Assembly: GCA_019694315.1 (NCBI GenBank)
Contig: JAIBCE010000015.1
Location: forward strand, 1 to 48,318
Source of the DNA: Sandaracinaceae bacterium
Lineage (GTDB): Bacteria > Myxococcota_A > Polyangia > Polyangiales > Sandaracinaceae
Length of the DNA: 48,318 nt
Direction of reading: 5' to 3'
Made by a program: the position numbers and the translations under genes. Shown piece by piece: positions 1 through 6,686 of this stretch; the stretch's first letter is position 1, and each line of letters begins with the position of its first letter. The notes under the pieces were generated by a model. The model was not told where the DNA came from. It saw nothing but the letters and a program-made list of their open reading frames with translations, and did not search any database.

Positions 1-1374
1 GAGGCGCGAGGGCCGCGTGTGGAGGAGCGCCTCCATCGACGCGATCGCGGCCTCGAGCGCGTGACGTGCGCGCGGCCCGTCGAGATCGCCCACGTGCGGA
101 ACGAGCACCGCGTCCGCGCCCGTCACCAGCACCGGCGCGCTGCGCCACTGCCCGCCCAGCGCCAGCGTCGGGATCGCGTCGCCACCGAGACGGAGCGTGC
201 GTGGCGCCAGGCCTCGCCCTGCGCGGAGCACGCGCGCGCGGCCAGCGACGTGATGCACGACGCTGTCGTCCGCGCGGTGCGCGACCCTGCGGTCGTGCTC
301 GAGGAAGAGGTCGGCGATCGCGCCGAGCGAGCGATGCGCCTCGTCCGGATCGATCGCGATCGGATCGTCGTGCACGTTGCCGCTCGTGCAGACGAGAGGG
401 CGATCGAGATCGATCGCCAGGAGGGCGTGGAGCGAGGTCGTGGGCAGGAGCAGGCCCACGCGCCCGAGGCCTGGAGCGACGCCTCCCGCGAGCGCGCCGG
501 CACGGGGCCGCACGAGCACGATCGGGCCGCTCGCGCTCTCGAGGAGACGCGCCTCGTCGTCGTCGATCCACGCGATCTCTCGGGCGCTCGCGAGATCGCG
601 CACCAGCACCGCGAAGGGCTGACGCGGCCGACGCTTGCGGGTGCGGAGCCTGGCCACGACGGCCTCGTCGCGCGCGTCCGAGAGCAGCTGATAGCCGCCG
701 AGACCGAGCATCGCGACGATGGCCCCTCGCCTGAGGCCTTCGACCGCGCCAGCGAGCGCCTCGGCGCGCGTCGCGAGAAGGGATCCGTCGCGATCGCAGA
801 GCACGAGCGTGGGCCCGCAGTCGGGGCACGCGAGCGTCTGCGCGTGGGCGCGCCGATCTCCGATCGCGTCGTGCTCGGCGCGGCATCGGGCGCACGGCTC
901 GAAGCGCCGCATCGTCGTGCGCTCGCGATCGAAGGGCAGCGCCTCGACGATCGTGAAGCGCGGCCCGCACGCCGTGCAGCTCGTGAACGGGTGGCGGTGC
1001 CGGTGCTCGAGGGGGTCGAGGATCTCGGCGAGACACGCCTCGCAGAGCCGACGGTCTGGGCCGATCGTGAGCGAGCGCGGGCCCTCGATCGTGGAGCGCG
1101 TGATCTCGAAGGACGTGGCCCCGAGAGGTGTCGTGTCGCGGAGCGCGAGCGCCTCGAGGCGCGCCGCGCGAGGCCCCTCGCGGACCATGCGCGACGCATA
1201 CGTGTCGAGGGCCTCGCGCTCGCCCTCGATCGCGAGGCGCACGCAGTCGCCCTCGTTTCGTACGGTCCCCGCGACACCGAGCTCACGCGCGAGCCACGCG
1301 AGGAAGGGCCGCAGGCCCACACCCTGCACGGCGCCGCGGAGCTCCCCTTCGCGCCGCACGCGCATGGAGCTCAC
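1..1374 (-). CDS. hypF: Carbamoyltransferase HypF, N-terminal 458 residues (runs off left edge)
   Basis: HypF uses carbamoyl phosphate and ATP to start synthesis of the cyanide ligands of the [NiFe] hydrogenase centre, handing the carbamoyl group to HypE in the cytoplasm. Three of its domains are visible. The acylphosphatase domain (about residues 5-95) has GAVQGVGLRPF and the catalytic pair Arg22/Asn40. The double zinc-finger region has CEAC, CTACGPRF, CARC and CPDCGP. The YrdC-like domain has KRRPRQPFAV, TSGN and HRADDSV. The C-terminal Kae1-like domain is outside the window. I chose the GTG start at 1374 because it overlaps the hypA stop as GTGA; an in-frame ATG lies three codons later. 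It is the last visible gene of the hydrogenase operon; hypC, hypD, hypE or hypB may follow beyond the edge. Identification is certain; only the start and the missing end are open. Confidence 0.95.
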   Translation of the reverse strand, partial: MSSMRVRREGELRGAVQGVGLRPFLAWLARELGVAGTVRNEGDCVRLAIEGEREALDTYASRMVREGPRAARLEALALRDTTPLGATSFEITRSTIEGPRSLTIGPDRRLCEACLAEILDPLEHRHRHPFTSCTACGPRFTIVEALPFDRERTTMRRFEPCARCRAEHDAIGDRRAHAQTLACPDCGPTLVLCDRDGSLLATRAEALAGAVEGLRRGAIVAMLGLGGYQLLSDARDEAVVARLRTRKRRPRQPFAVLVRDLASAREIAWIDDDEARLLESASGPIVLVRPRAGALAGGVAPGLGRVGLLLPTTSLHALLAIDLDRPLVCTSGNVHDDPIAIDPDEAHRSLGAIADLFLEHDRRVAHRADDSVVHHVAGRARVLRAGRGLAPRTLRLGGDAIPTLALGGQWRSAPVLVTGADAVLVPHVGDLDGPRARHALEAAIASMEALLHTRPSRL

Positions 1375-1616
1375 CCGATCTCGATCGACACGAGCTCGAG
1401 CCCGCTCGGACGCTCGCGATCTTCCTCGATCTCGAGGCCGAGCGGGCCGAGGCCGTGCTCGGCACACACGTGCTCGACCTCCTCGCGGAAGTGCGCGGCG
1501 TCCGAGCTCGAGAGCGCACCGAGCCGGACACGCATCGCGCGCAGCGTGCCGCCGCGAGACGCCGCCTCGCGACGGGCCCGCTCGATCAACCGCATCACGA
1601 GGCCGTGCTCATGCAT
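1371..1616 (-). CDS. hypA: HypA-like nickel chaperone lacking the zinc ribbon
   Basis: The 81-residue protein begins MHEHGLVMRL, the HypA signature in which the N-terminus, His2 and Glu3 bind nickel for delivery to the hydrogenase large subunit. Normal HypA is about 113-120 residues and has a zinc ribbon with two CxxC pairs between its core and its last strand. Here the text passes straight from GLEIEEDRERP to SGLELVSIEIG, so the ribbon is absent and the only cysteine is a lone one in HVCAEHG. The start overlaps the preceding protease gene by 8 bases, and the stop overlaps hypF as GTGA, so all are translated together. The family assignment rests on the MHE start, the overall fold pattern and the operon. 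It could be a degenerate or specialised HypA. No frame shift is apparent, because both ends align with the family. Confidence 0.8.
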   Translation of the reverse strand: MHEHGLVMRLIERARREAASRGGTLRAMRVRLGALSSSDAAHFREEVEHVCAEHGLGPLGLEIEEDRERPSGLELVSIEIG

Positions 1617-2079
1617 GGTCCTTCTCCTCCGCCGAACGGGCGGCTGCGATCGCCTCGAGGATGGCGGTCCGAAGCCCCGGAAGCGCCGCCGACACCCCCT
1701 GCCCGAGCCCGGCGCCACGCGCGAACGACGCCCCGCCCACGCCCACGAAGAGCCCTCGCGGCGTAGGCCTTCCGAGCGCCTCCGCGAGGCGCAGCGCGTC
1801 GATGGGGCCGAGATCGTGCGAGGTCATCGAGCCCGACGACAGACCACGGGCACCGAGGCCCGCGAGATCCATCGTGACGATCTCGCCGGGCGCGAGCCCA
1901 CGCCGCACCACGTCCACGAGCACCACGGTCGCGCCCTCGAGGTGATCGAGGAGCGAGGGCCCAGGACGCCCCGCGAGCACGAGCTCCACACCCTCGATCG
2001 GCGCGAGCGCACGCACCGCGTCGAGCGCCGCTCGGTCGTCGCCCGCGAGCTCGCTCCCGAGCGCCACCACGCGGATCAT
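1609..2079 (-). CDS. [NiFe] hydrogenase maturation endopeptidase (HycI/HybD family)
   Basis: After nickel insertion this protease removes the C-terminal extension of the hydrogenase large subunit. The 156-residue protein has the family layout: an N-terminal LGSELAGDD segment (acidic residues 14-15 in place of the usual GN..xGDE/DG), Asp56 in VLVDVV followed by LAPGE, and His88 in MTSHDLG. These three positions match the nickel-sensing ligands of HybD. The ATG at 2079 overlaps the stop of the large-subunit gene as ATGA, which fixes the start. The hypA start lies inside its last codons. The substrate is almost certainly the adjacent large subunit, whose 14-residue tail after His423 is the expected cleavage target; that pairing is inference from gene order. 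Confidence 0.9.
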   Translation of the reverse strand: MIRVVALGSELAGDDRAALDAVRALAPIEGVELVLAGRPGPSLLDHLEGATVVLVDVVRRGLAPGEIVTMDLAGLGARGLSSGSMTSHDLGPIDALRLAEALGRPTPRGLFVGVGGASFARGAGLGQGVSAALPGLRTAILEAIAAARSAEEKDHA

Positions 2080-3389
2080 GCGCTGCCCTCGTGCGTGGGC
2101 TCGATGCGCAGATCGAGGAAGTGCGTCGCGCACGAGATGCACGGATCGTAGCTGCGGATGAGCTGCTCGGCGCGGCGCGTGGCAGCGCCGTGCTCCATCG
2201 CGAGGAGCGAGGGACCGAGCGCGCGCAGATCGGCCTCGATGCGCGCCTGGTTCTGCGACGTGGGCGGCACGATGCGCGCGCTCACCACGCTGCCGTCCGC
2301 GCTCACCTCGTAGCGATGCCAGAGGAGCCCTCGCGGCGCCTCGCTCGCGCCCGCGCCCACGCCCGCGCGGAGCGGGCCTTCCACGTAGCTCCGCTCGGGC
2401 ACCTCGTATCGTTCGACCAGCGCGAGGGCCTCGGCGAACGCGTGCACGAGCTCGACCGCGCGCACCACGATCGAGCGATACGGGTTCTTCACCTCGCGCG
2501 GCAGGCCGACCTCGCGCATCGCGTCGCGCGCGACCGGGTGGAGCTTCTCGGCGTGGTGGAAGAGACGTGCCTGCGGCCCGCACAGATAGGGCGTTCCGTC
2601 AGCGAGCGTCGCCTGGAGCGCGTTCGAGTGCGGCGCGTGCCTCTCGATCATCTCGCGATCCCACGAGGCCACGGGCACCACGCCGCGCCCGCCGCTCAGC
2701 ACGATCGCGTCGCCTCGCTCGATCGGGTACGCGTCGCCCGACACACACGACGCGAACACGTAGTCCACCTCGAGCTCGGGCATGGGAAAGCGCGCGACGA
2801 GGCGCACCGTCTCGAGGCTCTCCTCGAGACCGCGCGCGAGCTCGTCGCGGATCGCGCGGAGCGCAGCGACGGTCGGTGCCTTGGAGAGGCCTCCCACCCG
2901 CGGCGAGACCGGATGCGAGGGTCGACCCCCGAGGATCTCGATGAGGCGATTGCCCGTCTTCTTCAGGCGGAGACCGCGCTCCACGATCGCGCGGTGATCG
3001 CGCGCCATCTCGATCGCGCTCTCGTAGCCGAGGAAGTCGGGCGCGTGGAGCATGAAGACGTGAAGGGCATGGCTCTCGATCCACTCGCCGCAGTAGATCG
3101 CGCGACGGAGCCGCTCGATCTCGGGCGTGGGGACGAGGCCGAGCGCCGCCTCGAGCGCACGCGCGGAGCTCATCTGGTAGGCGATCGGGCAGATGCCGCA
3201 GATGCGCGCGGTGAGGTCGGGCACCTCGAAGAGCGAGCGCCCGCGGAGGAAGGCCTCGAAGAAGCGGGGCGCCTCGAAGATCGACAGCTCCGCGTCGATC
3301 ACGACGCCGTCCTTCACGCGGAGCACGAAGCGCCCCTCGCCCTCGACGCGCGTCATGAGGTCCACGCGGTACGTGCGCTCGTCAGTCAT
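2076..3389 (-). CDS. hydA: [NiFe] hydrogenase large (alpha) subunit, group 3b-like
   Basis: This is the catalytic subunit carrying the Ni-Fe centre for reversible H2 oxidation in a cytoplasmic NAD(P)-linked enzyme. The 437-residue protein has both metal-binding motifs: ARICGICP (Cys64, Cys67) near the N-terminus and DPCISCATH (Cys417, Cys420, His423) near the C-terminus. After His423 there is a 14-residue tail, FLDLRIEPTHEGSA, of the sort removed during maturation. The short length, motif spacing and diaphorase partner upstream fit group 3b (sulfhydrogenase, HydA/HyhL) rather than membrane uptake enzymes. The ATG at 3389 overlaps the small-subunit stop by 8 bases and begins MTDERTYRVDLMTRVEG. 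No Tat or Sec signal is present in either subunit, so the enzyme should stay in the cytoplasm. Exact subgroup placement would need a phylogeny. Confidence 0.95.
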   Translation of the reverse strand: MTDERTYRVDLMTRVEGEGRFVLRVKDGVVIDAELSIFEAPRFFEAFLRGRSLFEVPDLTARICGICPIAYQMSSARALEAALGLVPTPEIERLRRAIYCGEWIESHALHVFMLHAPDFLGYESAIEMARDHRAIVERGLRLKKTGNRLIEILGGRPSHPVSPRVGGLSKAPTVAALRAIRDELARGLEESLETVRLVARFPMPELEVDYVFASCVSGDAYPIERGDAIVLSGGRGVVPVASWDREMIERHAPHSNALQATLADGTPYLCGPQARLFHHAEKLHPVARDAMREVGLPREVKNPYRSIVVRAVELVHAFAEALALVERYEVPERSYVEGPLRAGVGAGASEAPRGLLWHRYEVSADGSVVSARIVPPTSQNQARIEADLRALGPSLLAMEHGAATRRAEQLIRSYDPCISCATHFLDLRIEPTHEGSA

Positions 3390-4188
3390 GCTCGAGCTCC
3401 TGCTTGGCAGCCTCGTCGGCGAACGCCGGTGCACCGCCCGAGATGCTGCGGAAGCGCCGCGCGAGGTCCGCGGCGGGCACGCCCAGCTCCTTGAGTCGCG
3501 CCGCGAGCGCGGCCGTGGCGGGGCTCTCCTTGGGCCCGAAGCAGCCATAGCAGCCGCGCGCGAACCTGGGGCAGAGCGCGCCGCAGCCCGCGTGCACGAC
3601 GGGACCGAGGCACGGCTCGCCGTGCGCCACGAGCACACACACGTTGCCGCGCCGCTTGCACTCCATGCACACGCTCTCGTCGCGGATCGCAGGACGCCGG
3701 CCCACGAGCAGCGCGGTGAGCACCTCGAGCAGCTGGTGCTTGTCGATCGGACAGCCGCGGAGCTCGTAGTCGACCGACACGTGCGCCGAGACCGGCGTCG
3801 AGCGATCGAGCGTGGAGATGTACGCGGGGCTCGCGTACACCGCGCGCACGAATTCGGAGACGTCCTTGCCGTTGCGCAGCGCCTGCACGCCCCCCGAGGT
3901 CGCGCACGCGCCGATCGTGACGAGGAGCTTCGAGCGCTCGCGGATCGAGAGGAGCTCTTCGCGCTGCCACTCGGCCGAGACCGAGCCCTCGACGAGCGCC
4001 ACGTCGAAGCGGCCGTGCACGTCGGTGCGCGAGCTCGCCTCCGGGAAGTGCGCGATGTCGACCTTCTCGCTCAGCGCGAGCAGCTCGTCCTCGCAGCCGA
4101 TCAGCGTGAGCTGGCAGCCATCGCACGAGGCGAGCTTGAACACGCCGAGGCGTGGACGCGCCGGGGGCGCATGTGCCTCAGAGCCCAT
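3382..4188 (-). CDS. hydD: [NiFe] hydrogenase small (delta) subunit, iron-sulfur
   Basis: This electron-transfer subunit pairs with the large subunit and relays electrons from the Ni-Fe site through [4Fe-4S] clusters to the diaphorase module. The 268-residue protein has the proximal-cluster motif ASCDGCQLT (Cys22, Cys25), the GACATSGG segment, RGCPIDKHQ and a Cys-rich C-terminal part with CMECKRRGNVC, GEPCLGP and CGALCPRFARGCYGCFGP. The lack of a Tat signal and the length near 270 match group 3 small subunits. The ATG at 4188 lies 11 bases inside the end of the diaphorase gene, and its stop overlaps the large-subunit start, so the subunits are translationally coupled. Confidence 0.95.
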   Translation of the reverse strand: MGSEAHAPPARPRLGVFKLASCDGCQLTLIGCEDELLALSEKVDIAHFPEASSRTDVHGRFDVALVEGSVSAEWQREELLSIRERSKLLVTIGACATSGGVQALRNGKDVSEFVRAVYASPAYISTLDRSTPVSAHVSVDYELRGCPIDKHQLLEVLTALLVGRRPAIRDESVCMECKRRGNVCVLVAHGEPCLGPVVHAGCGALCPRFARGCYGCFGPKESPATAALAARLKELGVPAADLARRFRSISGGAPAFADEAAKQELEHD

Positions 4189-6148
4189 GACGACCGAAGA
4201 GCATGGAGACCTCGTCGAAGCGGAACACCGGACCGTCCTTGCAGACGAAGTGAGGACCGTACTGACATCGACCGCAGGTGCCGGTGGCGCACTTCATGTG
4301 TCGCTCCATCGTCACCCACTGCCGCGTGTGGGGCAGGCCGAGCTTGGCCAGCGCGTCGACGGTGAAGCGCATCATCACCTCCGGCCCGCAGAGGATCGCA
4401 CGCGCGCTCGCGGGCACGGTCGCAGGACGGAGCAGGCGCGTGACCACACCGACGTGCCCGCGCCACGTGGGCCCTGCGCGATCCACGGTGACGTGGAGGT
4501 CGAAGCCGGGCCGATCGATCCAGCCGAGGAGCTCGCGTCCGTAGAGGAGGTCCTCCGGCGTGCGCGCGCCGTAGAAGAGGCGCACGTCCGGATAGCGCTC
4601 CGGGTCGGCGAGCATCCGTCGCAAGGCCTCGCGGAGCGGCGCGAGCCCGATGCCACCGGCCACCACGACCACCGGCCCGCCCGCGAGCTCGTCCATGGGC
4701 CAGCCTCGTCCGTAGGGCCCACGCACGCCGAGCTGCGCGCCCACGCGCAACGCACAGAGCGCCTCGGTGAGCTTGCCGACGGCGCGGATGGTGTGCTCGA
4801 CGCCCGCGCCGTCGTCGCCGGAGATCGAGATCGGCGCCTCTCCCACACCGGGCAGCGAGAGCTGATGGAACTGGCCCGGCGCGAAGTCGCGTCGGCCGTC
4901 GGGCTCCATGCGGAGCGAGAGCGTGACGACGTCCGAGGACTCCACCGTTCGCGCGAGCACCGTCGCCGCGCGCGGCACGAGCGACTCCTCGCGAGGCGCC
5001 GTCACTTCGCGAGCGACAGGCATCGTCACGGGGCTCACTCCGTCGGCGATCGCGCGCACCTCGGCCACGAGGTCGATGCCCGACGGACACCACGCGATGC
5101 AGCGCCCGCAGCCCACGCAGCCGCTCTGCCCCATCTGCGAGACCCACGCGCCGAATTTGTGCGTGGCCCACTGTCGATAGCGCTCGCTCGTGCGCGGTCG
5201 CGTGGTGTGGCCGTGGAGCTCGCCGTGCGCCGACGTGAAGCACGACTCCCAGTGACGCGTGTGGCTCGTGTGGGCGCCCTCGAGATCCGACGGGTCGTCG
5301 CTGCCGCTGCAGAAGCAGCTCGGGCACACGCTGGTGCAGCTGCCGCAGGCGAGACACCGCGAGGCGATCTCTTCCCAGCGCGGGTGATCGAGCGCGGCAT
5401 AGAGACGCCCCGGCAGCTCGGCGGTGTCGAGCGTGCGGCCCATCGATCGCTCCGCCGACGCGAGCGCTTCGTCGCGCCACCGGAGCTCTTCGTCGCTCGC
5501 CTCGGAGCCCTCGAGACGCGACAACAAGGCTTGTCCACGCGCCGTGAGCGCTTCGACGAGAAAGATGTGCCCGCCCGCGTCGAGGCGCTCGGCGAGCGCG
5601 AGGTCCGCGCCCTCGCCGACGCGAGGCCCCGCGCCCATCGAGGCGCAGAAGCAGAGCGGTCCCGGCGCGAGGCAGTGCACCCCGACGACGATCGTGTCGT
5701 CTCGCCGCGCGGCGTAGCGAGGCTCGCGGTGCTCGCGATCGCGGAACACGCGGTCCTGGATGCGCATCGCCGCCACGTCGCACGCGCGCACGCCCAGGAG
5801 CGCCTTGGGCGCGGGCGAGGGTACGACGGGGACGAAGCCCACCTTGCCGTCGGCGCGGCGCTCCGCGCGATAGAGCGTCTCTTCGGGCGGGAAGAAGAGG
5901 GGCTTGGGCGAGCTCGGTCCCACCACGAAGCCGAAGACGGCCGCGTCGTCACGTCGCGTGAGCCGATAGCGCCCCGGCGCCTGCTGGTCCGTCCACCCGA
6001 TCGGCAGCTCCGACACGCTCGCGAGGGGCGCGTCCACGATGGCGCCGTCGCGCACGGTGGGACCGTGCACCACGCGAGCGTCCTCCGAGAGGAGCGCGAA
6101 GAGGCGATCGAGCTCGGCGCGCGCGATTCGCTTGGTGGGATGCGTCAT
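4178..6148 (-). CDS. hydBG: Fused HydB-HydG hydrogenase subunit (ferredoxin-type FeS plus FAD/NAD(P) diaphorase)
   Basis: This 656-residue protein joins two subunits that are normally separate in group 3b hydrogenases. Residues about 1-370 resemble HydB (beta), with a conserved front domain and two [4Fe-4S] motifs, CLACGSCTSVCPSCFC and CVGCGRCIAWCPSG. The rest resembles HydG (gamma): a flavin-binding barrel (DFAPGQFHQLSLPG, APISIS), the NAD(P)-binding segment VVVVAGGIGLAPLREA, and a C-terminal iron-sulfur motif CATGTCGRCQYGPHFVC. It should move electrons between the small subunit and NAD(P)H. The join, around residues 360-385, is a single open frame with no internal stop. The start at 6148 overlaps the upstream sensor gene stop as ATGA. 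I infer a genuine gene fusion, because both parts keep all cluster and nucleotide motifs. Confidence 0.9.
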   Translation of the reverse strand: MTHPTKRIARAELDRLFALLSEDARVVHGPTVRDGAIVDAPLASVSELPIGWTDQQAPGRYRLTRRDDAAVFGFVVGPSSPKPLFFPPEETLYRAERRADGKVGFVPVVPSPAPKALLGVRACDVAAMRIQDRVFRDREHREPRYAARRDDTIVVGVHCLAPGPLCFCASMGAGPRVGEGADLALAERLDAGGHIFLVEALTARGQALLSRLEGSEASDEELRWRDEALASAERSMGRTLDTAELPGRLYAALDHPRWEEIASRCLACGSCTSVCPSCFCSGSDDPSDLEGAHTSHTRHWESCFTSAHGELHGHTTRPRTSERYRQWATHKFGAWVSQMGQSGCVGCGRCIAWCPSGIDLVAEVRAIADGVSPVTMPVAREVTAPREESLVPRAATVLARTVESSDVVTLSLRMEPDGRRDFAPGQFHQLSLPGVGEAPISISGDDGAGVEHTIRAVGKLTEALCALRVGAQLGVRGPYGRGWPMDELAGGPVVVVAGGIGLAPLREALRRMLADPERYPDVRLFYGARTPEDLLYGRELLGWIDRPGFDLHVTVDRAGPTWRGHVGVVTRLLRPATVPASARAILCGPEVMMRFTVDALAKLGLPHTRQWVTMERHMKCATGTCGRCQYGPHFVCKDGPVFRFDEVSMLFGRHGL

Positions 6149-6600
6149 CCGCTCTTCCCGTAGAGGTCGAGGAGCTGCATGCGCGTGTCGACGAGGCGAT
6201 CGGCGACCTGTTCGAACGCCTGGGCCATCACGGCGTAGCCCACGCGCGGATCGCGCTCACAGAGCTCGAGCACGTCCGACGCAGGGATCCGCACGAGCGT
6301 CGCCGCGCGAGAGACGACCGCTCGCGCCACGCGCGGTCGACCGAGGAGGCTCGACCAGCCCACGATCTCGGCGGGCGCGAGCGAGCGCGCGCTCGAGGCG
6401 CCCGCGCCCGCCCCCATCGTCAGCGTGATGCGCCCGTCGAGCACGAAGAAGACGTCTCCAGGAGGGTCACCCTCCTCGAAGATCACGAAGCCCGAGGGGC
6501 GCTTCTCCATCGAGGCCAGCGCAGCGAGCGCGGCACGGGCCTCGAGCGGCAGAGGGCGGAACAGCGGGAGCTCCGCGAGGACGGCCGGTTCCACGGTCAT
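6145..6600 (-). CDS. Cyclic-nucleotide-binding-domain protein, first gene of hydrogenase operon
   Basis: The 151-residue protein is a single CRP-type cyclic-nucleotide-binding fold: LPLFRPLPLEARAALAAL, then GFVIFEEGDPPGDVFFVLDG and a second half ending in LVRIPASDVLELC. There is no helix-turn-helix after it, so it is not itself a DNA-binding CRP protein. Stand-alone domains of this sort often precede group 3b hydrogenase genes. Its stop overlaps the fused diaphorase start as ATGA. The role is unknown; a regulatory or assembly function that senses a small ligand is a guess. The arginine pocket usual for cAMP binding (RxA/RT after the phosphate-binding glycine) is not convincing here (GRPRVARAVV), so the ligand is open. 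The 86 bases upstream hold no recognisable promoter. Confidence 0.85.
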   Translation of the reverse strand: MTVEPAVLAELPLFRPLPLEARAALAALASMEKRPSGFVIFEEGDPPGDVFFVLDGRITLTMGAGAGASSARSLAPAEIVGWSSLLGRPRVARAVVSRAATLVRIPASDVLELCERDPRVGYAVMAQAFEQVADRLVDTRMQLLDLYGKSG

Positions 6601-6686
6601 GCCGGCGTTGTACGCACCGACCCGCGGGCGGCACCACCAGGCGCCGCGGCCCTTGCGGGACGTGGCTCACACGAGCCTCTCGGCGA

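Noticed and set aside
3812..6163. A 783-codon plus-strand frame opposite the hydrogenase genes
   Set aside because: It is antisense to genes with complete catalytic motifs, and its composition is typical of noncoding frames in GC-rich DNA.
6601..6686. Search for a sigma-54 or sigma-70 promoter before the hydrogenase operon
   Set aside because: No convincing GG-N10-GC or -35/-10 pair was found in this gap.
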